Assembly (NCBI GenBank): GCA_900475325.1
Contig: LS483371.1
Coordinates: 620,001 to 684,000, forward strand
Direction: 5' to 3'
From: Paucimonas lemoignei
GTDB taxonomy: Bacteria; Pseudomonadota; Gammaproteobacteria; Pseudomonadales; Pseudomonadaceae
DNA: 64,000 nucleotides
Position numbers and translations under genes: made by a program. Shown piece by piece: positions 16,454 to 27,216 of this stretch. The notes beneath the pieces were generated by a model, which made no database searches, was not told where the DNA came from, and saw nothing but the letters and a program-made list of their open reading frames with translations. The stretch's first letter is position 1. Every line of letters starts with the position of its first letter.

Positions 16454-18673
16454 TCAATACAAATCCACCGGATCCACATCCAGCGACCACCTGACCTGCC
16501 GTCCGCTGGGCATTGACTCAAGTGCCAGCAGCCAGGTGCTGAGCAATTTATGCAGCGGCGCGCGGGCGTTGGATTGCAGCAGTAGTTGCGCACGATAGCG
16601 GCCCGCGCGACGCTCCATTGGAGCGGGAACAGGGCCGAGCAGTTCGATGCCGCCCAGGTTCATGTCGATCAACAATTGTTCGGCTTCAGCGCAGGCCTGA
16701 TCCAGAAAACCTTCAGCCTGCCCCGGTTTATGGGCTTCGGCGCGCAGCAGGGCCAGGTGCGAAAACGGCGGCAGGCCAGCGGCACGCCGCTCGCTCAAGG
16801 CCTGCTCGGCAAAGGCGAAATAACCCTGTTCAGTCAGCTGGATCAACAGCGGGTGGTCGGCCAGGTGGGTTTGAATGATCACGCGGCCCGGTTCTTCGGC
16901 CCGGCCTGCACGCCCGGCCACCTGCACGATCAGCTGCGCCATGCGCTCACTGGCGCGGAAGTCCCCGGAAAATAGCCCGCCGTCAGCATCCAGAATCGAC
17001 ACCAGCGTAACGCGCGGAAAGTGGTGCCCTTTGGCAAGCATCTGCGTGCCCACCAGAATGCACGGCTGGCCGCGCTGAATGGTGGCGAACAGCTGATTCA
17101 TGGCGTCTTTGCGCGAGGTGCTGTCGCGATCCACCCGCAACACGGGATAGTCCGGAAACAGAATCCCCAGTCGCTCCTCGGCGCGCTCCGTACCTGCGCC
17201 GACCGGGCGCAAATCCACTTTGCCGCACGACGGGCACTGGCGCGGCACGCGTTCGACATGGCCGCAATGGTGGCAGCGCAGCTCGCCGGAGCGTTGGTGC
17301 ACGGTCATTCGCGCATCACAACGCGGGCAACCGGACAGCCAGCCGCAGTCGTGACACAGCAACGTTGGCGCAAAGCCGCGACGATTGAGGAAGACCAGAA
17401 CCTGTTGACCTGCGGCGAGGGTCTGGCCGATGGCTTGTTGCATCGGGCCCGAGATGCCGCTGTCCAGCGGGCGGCTTTTCACGTCCAGACGCAGGAATTT
17501 CGGTTGTTGCGCACCACCGGCCCGCTGGTTCAGGCGTAACAGGCCATAGCGCCCGGTGTAAGCGTTGTGCAGGCTCTCCAGCGATGGCGTGGCCGAGCCG
17601 AGCACAATCGGGATGTTTTCCTGGCGGGCCCGCACCAATGCCAGATCCCTGGCGTGGTAGCGCAGGCCTTCCTGCTGTTTATAAGAGCCGTCGTGTTCTT
17701 CGTCGATGATGATCAGGCCCGGATTCTTCATCGGTGTGAACAGCGCCGAGCGGGTGCCGATAATAATGTCGGCCTCGCCATCCCGTGCTGCCAGCCAGGC
17801 GTCGAGCCGGTCGCGATCATTGACCGCCGAGTGCAACAGGGCGATGCGGGCGTTGAAACGCTGTTCGAAGCGCGCCAGGGTTTGCGGGCCGAGGTTGATT
17901 TCCGGGATCAGCACCAGCGCCTGCTTGCCCGCTTCAAGGGTTTCGCGAATCAGCTGCAAATAGACTTCGGTCTTGCCGCTGCCGGTAACGCCTGCCAGCA
18001 GGAACGCGTGAAAACTGTCGAAACCCGCACGAATCGCCTCGCAGGCCGCGCGTTGCTCGGTATTGAGTGGCAACTCCGGCTGTGCCAGCCAGTGTTCGTG
18101 ACGCGCGGCAGGCGCATGGCTGCGCACCTCGACCTGCACCAGCTCCTTGGCCAGCAGCAGGTTGAGGCTTTCCTTGTTGAGCATCAGTTTGCTCAACAAC
18201 TGATGGGCCACGCCATGGGGATGCTGGGCCAGCGTAGTCAGGGCTTCGCGCTGCTTGGGTGCGCGAGCGATACGCGGATCATCGACACTGGCCTTGGGGG
18301 CCACCTGCCAGAAGCGCTCCTGACGCGACTCGGCCGGTTCGCCCTGGCGCAACAGTACCGGCAGCGCCCAGCTCAAGGTATCGCCAAGGCTGTGCTGATA
18401 GTACTGGGAGGTCCAGAGACACAGCTTGAACAGCGAAGGCGGCAGTGGCGCGTGTTCGTCGAGCAGGGCGATGGCGGGCTTGAGTTTGTCGGCAGGGACT
18501 TCGCTGTGGTCGGCGATCTCGATCAGGATGCCGATCATTTCCCGGCGCCCGAACGGCACCCGCAGGCGCATGCCTGGCTGCAAGGCGCTGCGCAACACGC
18601 CGGCAGGGGCGCGGTAGTCGAACAGCCGCCGCAACGGCGAGGGCAGGGCAAGGCGCAGGATGGCATCGGGCAA
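16454..18673 (-). CDS. priA: PriA, replication restart helicase
   Basis: This 739-residue superfamily 2 helicase recognises stalled forks and reloads the replisome. The Walker A motif is GVTGSGKTE and the Walker B box is IIDEEH. Eight zinc-binding cysteines appear in the set CHDC, CPRC, CHHC and CPSC in the second half of the protein. The N-terminal 3'-DNA-binding domain (residues 1 to about 105) is complete. Confidence 0.96.
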   Translation of the reverse strand: MPDAILRLALPSPLRRLFDYRAPAGVLRSALQPGMRLRVPFGRREMIGILIEIADHSEVPADKLKPAIALLDEHAPLPPSLFKLCLWTSQYYQHSLGDTLSWALPVLLRQGEPAESRQERFWQVAPKASVDDPRIARAPKQREALTTLAQHPHGVAHQLLSKLMLNKESLNLLLAKELVQVEVRSHAPAARHEHWLAQPELPLNTEQRAACEAIRAGFDSFHAFLLAGVTGSGKTEVYLQLIRETLEAGKQALVLIPEINLGPQTLARFEQRFNARIALLHSAVNDRDRLDAWLAARDGEADIIIGTRSALFTPMKNPGLIIIDEEHDGSYKQQEGLRYHARDLALVRARQENIPIVLGSATPSLESLHNAYTGRYGLLRLNQRAGGAQQPKFLRLDVKSRPLDSGISGPMQQAIGQTLAAGQQVLVFLNRRGFAPTLLCHDCGWLSGCPRCDARMTVHQRSGELRCHHCGHVERVPRQCPSCGKVDLRPVGAGTERAEERLGILFPDYPVLRVDRDSTSRKDAMNQLFATIQRGQPCILVGTQMLAKGHHFPRVTLVSILDADGGLFSGDFRASERMAQLIVQVAGRAGRAEEPGRVIIQTHLADHPLLIQLTEQGYFAFAEQALSERRAAGLPPFSHLALLRAEAHKPGQAEGFLDQACAEAEQLLIDMNLGGIELLGPVPAPMERRAGRYRAQLLLQSNARAPLHKLLSTWLLALESMPSGRQVRWSLDVDPVDLY

Positions 18674-18741
18674 GCGGGGTTTCCCTGTTACGGTGTGTGA
18701 CGGATGCGCGATCTTAGCAGACGACTGGTCTAAACGGCCGC

Positions 18742-18769
18742 TTGCGTGATTTGCATTGTCTGTTAATAT
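18742..18769 (+). promoter_or_regulatory. Sigma70 promoter of rpmE
   Basis: TTGCGT at 18742-18747 and TAATAT at 18764-18769 are separated by 16 bases. Transcription would start about 65 bases before the rpmE ATG. Confidence 0.6.
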
Positions 18770-18839
18770 TCGCGGCCTATTTACGTGCGGTATTCAACAA
18801 TCGTGTTGGATGGCGGCACGCTAGCCCGAGGAAGTACCG

Positions 18840-19073
18840 ATGAAAGCTGATATCCATCCAGTTTACGAAGCCATTGACGCTACTTGCAGCTGCGGCAATG
18901 TCATCAAAACCCGTTCGACTCTCGCCAAGCCTCTGAGCCTTGACGTTTGCAACGAGTGCCACCCGTTCTACACCGGCAAGCAGAAGACGCTTGACGTTGG
19001 CGGCCGTGTTGACAAGTTCAAATCGCGCTTCGGTGCGTTCGGTGCTACCAAAGCTCCTGCTGCTGCAGAGTAA
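18840..19073 (+). CDS. rpmE: Ribosomal protein L31, zinc-binding form
   Basis: This 77-residue protein is bacterial L31 of the large subunit. Four cysteines at 16, 18, 37 and 40 (CSC and CNEC) mark the zinc-containing form rather than the zinc-free paralogue made in zinc starvation. It has its own promoter and a terminator downstream at 19119-19147. Confidence 0.95.
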   Translation: MKADIHPVYEAIDATCSCGNVIKTRSTLAKPLSLDVCNECHPFYTGKQKTLDVGGRVDKFKSRFGAFGATKAPAAAE

Positions 19074-19075
19074 GG

Positions 19076-19900
19076 TTGGCCGATCTGGAAAATCCAACGG
19101 GTTTCTCCAGGCTGCACAAAAAGGCGTCCCTCGCGGGCGCCTTTTTTGTGGCCGCGATTTGGCTGCCTGCTGCGCAGGCGTTGTGTACGGCGCCATCTTC
19201 CCTGCCGGTTGCTCAGGTCGAGCGTGTGGTCGACGGCGATACCTTGCGCCTGAACGACGGGCGCAATGTGCGCATGGTTGGCCTCAATACGCCCGAGACC
19301 GGCAAGAAAGGCCAGTCTGCCGAACCTTTTGCTGAAGCGGCCAAGCGGCGCTTGCAGGCATTGGTCGCTGAAAGTGATGGTCAGGTGAGCCTGGGAATCG
19401 GGCAGCAAGCCAAGGATCGTTACGGTCGGGTGTTGGCCAACGTTTATGGGCGCAATGGTGCCAACCTTGAAGCGCAGTTGCTCAGCGAAGGGCTGGGTTA
19501 TCTGGTGGCAGTTTCGCCCAATGTTGCTCTGGTAAATTGCCAGCAGGCCGCTGAGCGAGTGGCTCGCACGGCAAAGCTTGGGTTGTGGCGCAATTCGCCC
19601 GTGCAACCGGCGGCACAGGTCGACAAGGGCGGCTTTGCGCTGGTGGCCGGGACCATCGCGAGTGTTCAGCGCAATGGTGGTGGTCTCTGGATCGAGTTGC
19701 AGGACGGCCCGGTGTTGCGAATTGCGCCAGAGCTGATCAGTCAGTTCGATGCGCCAGCGCTGCTGCGCATGAAAGGCCAACGCATCGAAGCTCGAGGCTG
19801 GGTGGTGGACCGCTCACGGCGCGGCGGCCTCAAGCCGGGGCAGACCCGCTGGATGATGCCGATTACACATCCTGTAATGCTTGCTACGTCATCCCGGTAA
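19076..19900 (+). CDS. Exported thermonuclease-family (SNase-like) nuclease
   Basis: This protein of up to 274 residues has a staphylococcal-nuclease fold. VVDGDTLRL near 51-59, VRMVGLNTPETG near 65-76 and DRYGRVLANVYG near 113-124 carry the expected Asp, Arg and Glu residues. LHKKASLAGAFFVAAIWLPA followed by AQA is a typical signal peptide, cut before Leu-Cys, so it acts in the periplasm or outside. The start is uncertain: the longest frame uses a TTG at 19076, three bases after rpmE. The rpmE terminator hairpin lies inside the signal-peptide codons, so the gene may depend on readthrough or its own promoter. Confidence 0.8.
   Translation: MADLENPTGFSRLHKKASLAGAFFVAAIWLPAAQALCTAPSSLPVAQVERVVDGDTLRLNDGRNVRMVGLNTPETGKKGQSAEPFAEAAKRRLQALVAESDGQVSLGIGQQAKDRYGRVLANVYGRNGANLEAQLLSEGLGYLVAVSPNVALVNCQQAAERVARTAKLGLWRNSPVQPAAQVDKGGFALVAGTIASVQRNGGGLWIELQDGPVLRIAPELISQFDAPALLRMKGQRIEARGWVVDRSRRGGLKPGQTRWMMPITHPVMLATSSR
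19119..19147 (+). terminator. rpmE terminator inside the nuclease signal sequence
   Basis: GGCGTCCC (19123-19130) pairs with GGGCGCC (19135-19141) across a TCGC loop. Six T follow and A residues precede. It has the form of a strong rho-independent terminator for rpmE but overlaps the 5' coding part of the nuclease gene. Confidence 0.7.
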
Positions 19901-19941
19901 ACCGTCTGGCCGTGCAAGTCCCGGGTTTGCACTACCTTCCT

Positions 19942-20030
19942 TGTGGGAGCGAATTCATTCGCGAAAGCGGTGTGTCAGGCGCAGATATTTTTTCAGGTAT
20001 ATCGCCTTCGCGAATGAATTCGCTCCCACA
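19942..20030. repeat. REPIN (GGGAGCGAATTCATTCGCGAA class)
   Basis: Inverted heads flank a spacer in the gap between the nuclease gene and maeB. Confidence 0.85.
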
Positions 20031-20137
20031 GAGGGCGTGGTGGTAGATCCGTAAGTGTGCATATCCGACGCCCTACAAATTCGTTGCTCGTAGATGCAAC
20101 ACCCGCAATCTAAGCGTAAAGTCGTAGGCCCCGCCCC

Positions 20138-20166
20138 TTGACAGTAGTGACTGACCAGTCTTGTTA
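20138..20166 (+). promoter_or_regulatory. Possible maeB promoter
   Basis: A perfect TTGACA at 20138-20143 is followed after 17 bases by TTGTTA at 20161-20166, a weak -10. It is the best candidate in the 200 bases before maeB. Confidence 0.4.
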
Positions 20167-20232
20167 GGACTTTGCATCTTGCGTATCCTCGGCGGTCCGT
20201 CTGTCCCACAGTAAAAAAAGCGGAATGCCCAC

Positions 20233-21501
20233 ATGTCTGATTTGAAAACTGCTGCGCTTGAATATCACGCCAATCCTCGTCCAGGGAAACTGAGCGTCGA
20301 ACTCACCAAGCCAACCGCAACCGCTCGTGATCTGGCCCTGGCGTATAGCCCTGGCGTCGCTGAGCCTGTGCGTGAAATCGCCCGTGATCCTGAGCTGGCT
20401 TACAAATACACCGGCAAAGGCAACCTGGTAGCAGTTATCTCCGACGGCACCGCGATCCTGGGCCTTGGCGATCTGGGTCCATTGGCTTCCAAGCCAGTGA
20501 TGGAAGGTAAGGGCGTGCTGTTCAAGCGCTTCGCCGGCATCGACGTTTTCGATATCGAAGTCGATTCGGAAAGCCCGCAAGCGTTCATCGACACCGTCAA
20601 GCGCATCTCCATCACCTTCGGTGGCATCAACCTCGAAGACATCAAGGCCCCTGAGTGCTTTGAGATCGAGAAAGCCCTGATCGAACAGTGCGACATCCCG
20701 GTTTTCCACGATGACCAGCACGGCACCGCGATCGTTACTGCGGCCGGCATGATCAACGCACTGGAAATCGTTGGCAAAACTCTGGAAGACGCCAAGATCG
20801 TCTGCCTCGGCGCTGGCGCTGCGGCCATCTCCTGCATGAAGTTGCTGGTGAGCATGGGCGCTAAAATCGAAAACATCTTCATGGTTGACCGTACCGGCGT
20901 GATCCACTCCGGCCGTACCGACCTGAACCAGTACAAGGCTGTATTCGCTCACGCCACTGAAAAACGCACACTGACCGACGCCCTCGACGGCGCCGATGTG
21001 TTCGTTGGCCTGTCGGGTCCGAACCTGCTGAGCGCTGAAAACCTGCAATTGATGGCCAAAGATCCAATCGTGTTCGCCTGCTCGAACCCGGATCCGGAAA
21101 TCTCCCCAGAGCTGGCTCACGCCACTCGCAGCGACGTGATCATGGCCACCGGCCGTTCGGACTACCCGAACCAGGTCAACAACGTGCTGGGCTTCCCGTT
21201 CATCTTCCGTGGTGCCCTGGACGTTCGCGCCAAGCGCATCAACGAAGAAATGAAAATCGCTGCCGCCAACGCCCTGCGTGAACTGGCCAAACTGCCAGTG
21301 CCTCAGGAAGTCTGCGACGCCTACGGTGGTATCAAGCTTGAGTTCGGTCGTGAGTACATCATCCCGAAACCAATGGATACCCGCCTGCTGGGCCTGATCG
21401 CTGACGCCGTCGCCAAGGCAGCCATCGAAAGCGGTGTTGCTACCCTGCCGTATCCAAAGCACTACCCGCTGACCAGCGTTGACGATGTTTTCAAGGGCTA
21501 A
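20233..21501 (+). CDS. maeB: Malic enzyme (malate to pyruvate)
   Basis: This 422-residue enzyme oxidatively decarboxylates malate to pyruvate and makes NAD(P)H. It is the short form, lacking the phosphotransacetylase-like extension of the roughly 760-residue E. coli MaeB. Tyr in LALAYSPGV and Lys in the GLGDLG-SKPVMEGK region are the expected catalytic residues. FHDDQHGTA carries the metal-binding acids, and the Rossmann motif GAGAAA follows in the second half. A strong terminator follows the stop. Confidence 0.9.
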   Translation: MSDLKTAALEYHANPRPGKLSVELTKPTATARDLALAYSPGVAEPVREIARDPELAYKYTGKGNLVAVISDGTAILGLGDLGPLASKPVMEGKGVLFKRFAGIDVFDIEVDSESPQAFIDTVKRISITFGGINLEDIKAPECFEIEKALIEQCDIPVFHDDQHGTAIVTAAGMINALEIVGKTLEDAKIVCLGAGAAAISCMKLLVSMGAKIENIFMVDRTGVIHSGRTDLNQYKAVFAHATEKRTLTDALDGADVFVGLSGPNLLSAENLQLMAKDPIVFACSNPDPEISPELAHATRSDVIMATGRSDYPNQVNNVLGFPFIFRGALDVRAKRINEEMKIAAANALRELAKLPVPQEVCDAYGGIKLEFGREYIIPKPMDTRLLGLIADAVAKAAIESGVATLPYPKHYPLTSVDDVFKG

Positions 21502-21534
21502 ACGGCTAACGTTGTTAGCAGCCCCATAAAAAAG

Positions 21535-21560
21535 AACCCGGCCATTAGCCGGGTTTTTTT
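21535..21560 (+). terminator. Rho-independent terminator of maeB
   Basis: AACCCGGC pairs with GCCGGGTT across a five-base loop, with a run of T after it. The stem starts 34 bases after the maeB stop. About 20 bases further on is the dispersed Pseudomonas CAAGCTACAAGCTGCAAG repeat. Confidence 0.9.
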
Positions 21561-21650
21561 ATGGGGAAGTTTCAAGCTACAAGCTGCAAGAAAAAGCGGT
21601 CGGGAGCTAGGTTGCTGTTGTCTTGCCGCCGGACGTGGATCCGGTTGATT

Positions 21651-21728
21651 CCTGTAGGAGCTGCCGCAGGCTGCGAATAGCGGTGTGTCAGATGCCCATA
21701 TTTCGCAGCCTTCGGCAGCTCCTACAGG
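21651..21728. repeat. REPIN (GTAGGAGCTGCCGAAGGCTGCGAA class)
   Basis: CCTGTAGGAGCTGCCGCAGG and its inverted partner form a hairpin between maeB and the convergent ponA. Confidence 0.85.
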
Positions 21729-21763
21729 TACTGCGCCGTTCCTGACATCTTGTAGCTGCTTCC

Positions 21764-24223
21764 CTAGAACAAATCGATTGGCGCTGACTCATCCGCTGGC
21801 AGCGGGCTGCCCGGTGCACTGCCGCCCAGTTCGTTGACGCTTGGCGGGGTGTCTTCGCTCTTGAACAGCTCGAAGAACGCATTCGGCGTACTTGGCGTGG
21901 CTGCGCGGCCGCTGATCGGGTCGACCCGCAGACTGAGGATGCCATCCGGTTCGGCCTGTTGGTGCGGTGGCTTGTCCTTGAGCGCGGCGCTCATGTAGTT
22001 CATCCAGATCGGCAGTGCGACGGTACCGCCAAATTCATGACGGCCCAGGCTTTCAGGCTGATCAAAACCGGTCCAGACCGTGGTCACGTAATCCGCGTTG
22101 TAGCCGGTAAACCAGGCATCCTTGGATTCGTTGGTGGTACCGGTCTTGCCTGCGATGTCCGGGCGGTTCATGGCCAGGGCGCGTCGGCCTGTGCCACGCT
22201 TGATCACGTCCTGCAGCATGCTGTTGAGGATGTACGTGGTGCGGCCATCCACAATGCGCGGTGCGATGGCCGGCGCAGCTTGATCCGCCGGCGTAGCAGG
22301 CGCTGGCACGCCTTCTACGGAGTTGGTGATCAGTGCAGGGCCATTGGCGACCGCTACCGTCTTGGTGTCGGCAGCCAGAGGGCTGTCCGCCGCAGGGACG
22401 GTTGGCGGATTGGCCTCGAACAGCTTCACACCGTCGCGACTTTCAATGCTCTGGATCAGGTACGAATTGACCTTGTAACCGCCATTGGCAAACGTGCTCC
22501 AGCCGCTGACGATTTCCATCGGCGTCAGGGTCGCGGTGCCGAGGGCCAGCGACAGGTTGCGCGGCAGATCGCTCTTGTTGAAGCCGAAACGCGTCATGTA
22601 ATCAATGGATGTGTCGATGCCCAGTTGTTGCAGCAGGCGGATCGACACCAGGTTACGGGACTTGTACAGCGCTTCACGCAGACGTATCGGGCCGAGGAAG
22701 GTGTTGGTGTCGTTTTTCGGACGCCAGACCTTATCCAGGTATTCGTCGACGAACACGATAGGGGCGTCGTTCACCAGACTCGAGGCGGTATAACCGTTAT
22801 CCAGTGCGGCGCTATAAAGGAAAGGTTTGAAGCTCGAGCCCGGCTGGCGCTTGGCCTGCAAGGCCCGGTTGTAGTTACTCTGCTCGAAGGCGAAGCCGCC
22901 GACCAGGGCGCGGATGGCGCCGTTTTGCGGGTCGAGGGAGACCAGTGCGCTTTGAGCGACGGGAATCTGACTGAATTTCAGTGAGCCGTCAGCCTGACGT
23001 TGCACGCGAACCAGATCGCCAACATGAGCTACGTCAGCTGGCTGCTTGGGATTTGCCCCCAGACTGTTGGTATTCAGGTAAGGACGCGCCCACTTCATGC
23101 TGGCCCATTCAACGGTTTCTTCTTTTTCACCATTGCGGGTCAAGACGCGCAGGCCGGTCTTGTCGACCTGGCTGACGATGGCAGGCTCAAGCCCGCTGAT
23201 AGCGCGTTGCTTGGTCAGCTCCTGGGCCCAGCCTTCGCGGGTCATGCCCGGGAAGCGGCTCTCAGGACCACGGTAGCCATGGCGTTGGTCGTATTCGATC
23301 AAGCCTTCCTGAACGGCCGTGTTGGCGTGTTCCTGAAGATCGCTCGGGACCGTTGTGGTGACCCGGAAGCCTTCTGTATACGCATCGCTGCCATAACGAC
23401 CGACCATTTCGGCGCGGGCCATTTCCGCGATGTAAGGCGCGTTAACTTCGGGTGTCGGTACGTGGTAACTGGCGTTGATCGGCTCGTTGAGCGCGGTCTG
23501 GTAGGCGTTCTGGTCGATTTTGCCCAGCTTGAACATGCGCCCCAGGATCCAGTCGCGACGCTCCTTGGCGCGGGTCGGGTTGGCTAGGGGGTTGAAGCGT
23601 GAGGGGGCTTTTGGCAGGCCGGCAATCATCGCCATCTGCGCCAGTGTCACGTCACGAATCGATTTGCCGTAATAAACCTGCGCAGCCGCTTCGATGCCAT
23701 AGGCGCGGTTGCCCAGGTAGATTTTGTTCACGTACAGCTCAAGGATTTCATCCTTGGTCAGTTGGCGCTCAATTTGCAGGGCCAACAGAATCTCGGTGGT
23801 TTTCCGTGAAAAGCTGCGTTCACTGGTCAGGAAGTAGTTTTTAGCCACCTGCATGGTGATGGTGCTGCCGCCCGACTGGATGTGACCGCTTTTGACCAGT
23901 TGCGACGCCGCGCGCATAAGGCTGCCTGGGTCCACGCCATAGTGGTTGGCGAAGTTGTCGTCTTCGGCAGAGAGCAATGCATTGATGAAGTTGGGTGGTA
24001 TTTCGGCAAAACGGATCGGGGTACGGCGCATTTCGCCAAACTCCGCGATCAATTTGCCATCACTGCTATACACTCGCAGCGGAATTTGCAGCTGGATGCT
24101 GCGCAACGCCTCCACGGACGGCAGGTTGGGGCTCAAATACAGGAAGGCGCCGCTAAGACCGAGCAGCAGCGCACAGAATACGGCGACGAGAGACCACCAC
24201 AGGAACTTCAGCAGGCGTATCAA
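21764..24223 (-). CDS. mrcA: Penicillin-binding protein 1A
   Basis: This 819-residue bifunctional enzyme (also called ponA) polymerises and cross-links peptidoglycan. It has one N-terminal membrane helix, a glycosyltransferase domain with the catalytic SAEDDNFANHYGVD segment, and a transpeptidase domain with the active Ser in PGSSFKPF and the KTGTT box. An OB-like insert lies between the two. It is divergent from pilM, as in other Pseudomonas. The 218-base gap between them must hold both promoters, but I see no clear match. Confidence 0.95.
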   Translation of the reverse strand: MIRLLKFLWWSLVAVFCALLLGLSGAFLYLSPNLPSVEALRSIQLQIPLRVYSSDGKLIAEFGEMRRTPIRFAEIPPNFINALLSAEDDNFANHYGVDPGSLMRAASQLVKSGHIQSGGSTITMQVAKNYFLTSERSFSRKTTEILLALQIERQLTKDEILELYVNKIYLGNRAYGIEAAAQVYYGKSIRDVTLAQMAMIAGLPKAPSRFNPLANPTRAKERRDWILGRMFKLGKIDQNAYQTALNEPINASYHVPTPEVNAPYIAEMARAEMVGRYGSDAYTEGFRVTTTVPSDLQEHANTAVQEGLIEYDQRHGYRGPESRFPGMTREGWAQELTKQRAISGLEPAIVSQVDKTGLRVLTRNGEKEETVEWASMKWARPYLNTNSLGANPKQPADVAHVGDLVRVQRQADGSLKFSQIPVAQSALVSLDPQNGAIRALVGGFAFEQSNYNRALQAKRQPGSSFKPFLYSAALDNGYTASSLVNDAPIVFVDEYLDKVWRPKNDTNTFLGPIRLREALYKSRNLVSIRLLQQLGIDTSIDYMTRFGFNKSDLPRNLSLALGTATLTPMEIVSGWSTFANGGYKVNSYLIQSIESRDGVKLFEANPPTVPAADSPLAADTKTVAVANGPALITNSVEGVPAPATPADQAAPAIAPRIVDGRTTYILNSMLQDVIKRGTGRRALAMNRPDIAGKTGTTNESKDAWFTGYNADYVTTVWTGFDQPESLGRHEFGGTVALPIWMNYMSAALKDKPPHQQAEPDGILSLRVDPISGRAATPSTPNAFFELFKSEDTPPSVNELGGSAPGSPLPADESAPIDLF

Positions 24224-24438
24224 GGCTTTTGATTTTCCAGAAAAAAGAACAGAAAAAAGAATGAGTTAAGCGTAGGCATTTACACGCGGACACGCCTTGA
24301 AGCTTGGTTAAACGAAAAAAACGCTCGGCATTATAAGCATTTTTCGTCTCCGAGCGTGATTTGCGCTACTGTCAAGGCTGCCGACAGAGGCGTTGGACAA
24401 TAAATATTCCGTAAGTGACGGAAACTCATAGGAATTAG

Positions 24439-25505
<1,067 letters not shown>

Positions 25506-25506
<1 letters not shown>

Positions 25507-26072
25507 TGGCACGGATCAACCTTCTCCCTTGGCGCGAGCAACTGCGCGAAGAGCGCAAGAAACGCTTCCTGACCATTATGGTCGGCGTGCTGGTCGCCTC
25601 CGTCGGTGTGCTGTTCATGGCTGATCGCTATTTGAGCAGCGCTATTGATCATCAGTTGGCGCGAAATGCGTACATCCAGAAAGAAGTGGTGCAGCTGGAC
25701 GGACGCATCAAGGAAATCAGTGATTTGAAATCACGCCGCAAGCAGCTGCTGGAACGTATGAAAATCATTCAGGACTTGCAGGGTAACCGCCCGATCATTG
25801 GCCGGATCTTCGATCAGATGGCGCGCACGCTGCCCGATGGCGTTTATTTCTCCGAAGTGAAGATGGTGGGCAACCTCATCAGCATCAACGGAGCTGCGGA
25901 ATCCAACAACCGGGTGTCGGACCTGATGCGTAACCTCGACGCGTCTGACTGGATGGAGGCGCCGAGCCTGACCGAAGTCAAGGCAACCACCACAGGCGCA
26001 GTGGACCAGGCCAACGTGTTCCAGTTGACGGTTCGCCAGACCCAGCCAGCGGTTGAAGGAGCCAAGCCATGA
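25506..26072 (+). CDS. pilN: PilN, inner membrane pilus assembly protein
   Basis: This 188-residue protein begins with the conserved PilM-binding segment ARINLLPWRE, then has one membrane helix and a periplasmic coiled-coil/ferredoxin-like domain that pairs with PilO. I use the ATG at 25506, which overlaps the pilM stop by one base; an in-frame start 30 bases upstream would displace the INLLPW segment from the N-terminus. Confidence 0.96.
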
Positions 26073-26692
26073 GTCTTTCGGAATCTCTGGAAGGGCTGCG
26101 CAGGATCGACATCGGCGACCTGGACATGAACAACCTCGGCTCCTGGCCCGTGGCGGTGAAGGTCATCACCGGCGCGCTGGTCACGGCCCTGGTACTGACG
26201 CTGGGTTACTTCTTTTTTATCCAGGACATGGAAACCCAGCTCGACGCTGCCCGTAACAACGAGGCTGCACTCAAGGAGCAGTTCACCACCAAGGCGTTCC
26301 AGGCTGCCAACCTTGAGCCTTACAAAGTGCAGATGAAGGAAATGGAAAACACCTTCGGCGCGTTGCTGCGGCAATTGCCCAGCGACACCGAGGTGCCTGG
26401 CCTGCTGGAAGACATCACCCGTACGGGCCTGGGCAGTGGCCTGGATTTCGAAGAAATCAAATTGCTGCCTGAGGCCGCACAGCAGTTTTACATCGAGCTG
26501 CCGATACAAATCACGGTGGTCGGCGCGTATCACGACCTGGCGACGTTCGTCAGCGGTGTCGCCAGCCTGCCACGAATCGTGACCCTGCATGATTTCGATA
26601 TCAAGCCGGTCGAGGGCGCCAACCCCGGCAAGCTGCGCATGAGCATCCTGGCCAAGACTTATCGCTACAACGATGAAGGGTTGAAGAAATGA
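26069..26692 (+). CDS. pilO: PilO, inner membrane pilus assembly protein
   Basis: This 207-residue single-pass protein pairs with PilN in the periplasm to form the alignment complex of the type IV pilus machine. A membrane helix lies at about 30-50, followed by a coiled coil and a ferredoxin-like domain. Its ATG overlaps the pilN stop by four bases. Confidence 0.95.
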   Translation: MSLSESLEGLRRIDIGDLDMNNLGSWPVAVKVITGALVTALVLTLGYFFFIQDMETQLDAARNNEAALKEQFTTKAFQAANLEPYKVQMKEMENTFGALLRQLPSDTEVPGLLEDITRTGLGSGLDFEEIKLLPEAAQQFYIELPIQITVVGAYHDLATFVSGVASLPRIVTLHDFDIKPVEGANPGKLRMSILAKTYRYNDEGLKK

Positions 26693-27216
26693 GGGCGGCG
26701 CGATTGTTGTGCGTCAGCGTGGTATTGCTGGGTTTGGCCGGTTGTGACAATGACAGTTCGTTCAGCGACCTGAGCACCTACATGGACGAGGCGCGTGCAC
26801 GGCCCACCGGTAACATCGAGCCATTGCCGAAGTTTCGCCCTTATCAGGCATTTACGTATAACGCAGCGAACCTGCGCAGCCCGTTCCAGCCGCCAGTGAA
26901 AGTCGATCTGGTCAATCGCCAGAAAGGCTCTCGCCTTGTCAAACCCGACGAAACCCGGCCCCGGCAATTTCTCGAAGGCTTCAATATCGAAGCCTTCGAA
27001 ATGGTCGGCACCATGGCCAATGACACCGGCACGTTCGCCCTGCTCAAGGGTGCGGGTGGGGTGCATCGGGTCAAGGTGGGTGACTACCTGGGGCGCAACA
27101 ATGGCCGTATCGTTTCTATCAACGACTCAGCTGTGGATGTCGTCGAAATAGTTCCTGATGGAGAGGGGGCATGGTTGGAAAGGCCGCGCAGTATTTCCTT
27201 GAAAGAACGCTCATGA
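26689..27216 (+). CDS. pilP: PilP, pilus assembly lipoprotein
   Basis: This 175-residue inner-membrane lipoprotein links PilN/PilO to the PilQ secretin. The lipobox LAGC is at about 16-19, an unstructured region follows, and the C-terminal beta domain (GTFALLKGAGGVHRVKVGDY) contacts PilQ. It overlaps pilO by four bases. Confidence 0.95.
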   Translation: MRAARLLCVSVVLLGLAGCDNDSSFSDLSTYMDEARARPTGNIEPLPKFRPYQAFTYNAANLRSPFQPPVKVDLVNRQKGSRLVKPDETRPRQFLEGFNIEAFEMVGTMANDTGTFALLKGAGGVHRVKVGDYLGRNNGRIVSINDSAVDVVEIVPDGEGAWLERPRSISLKERS

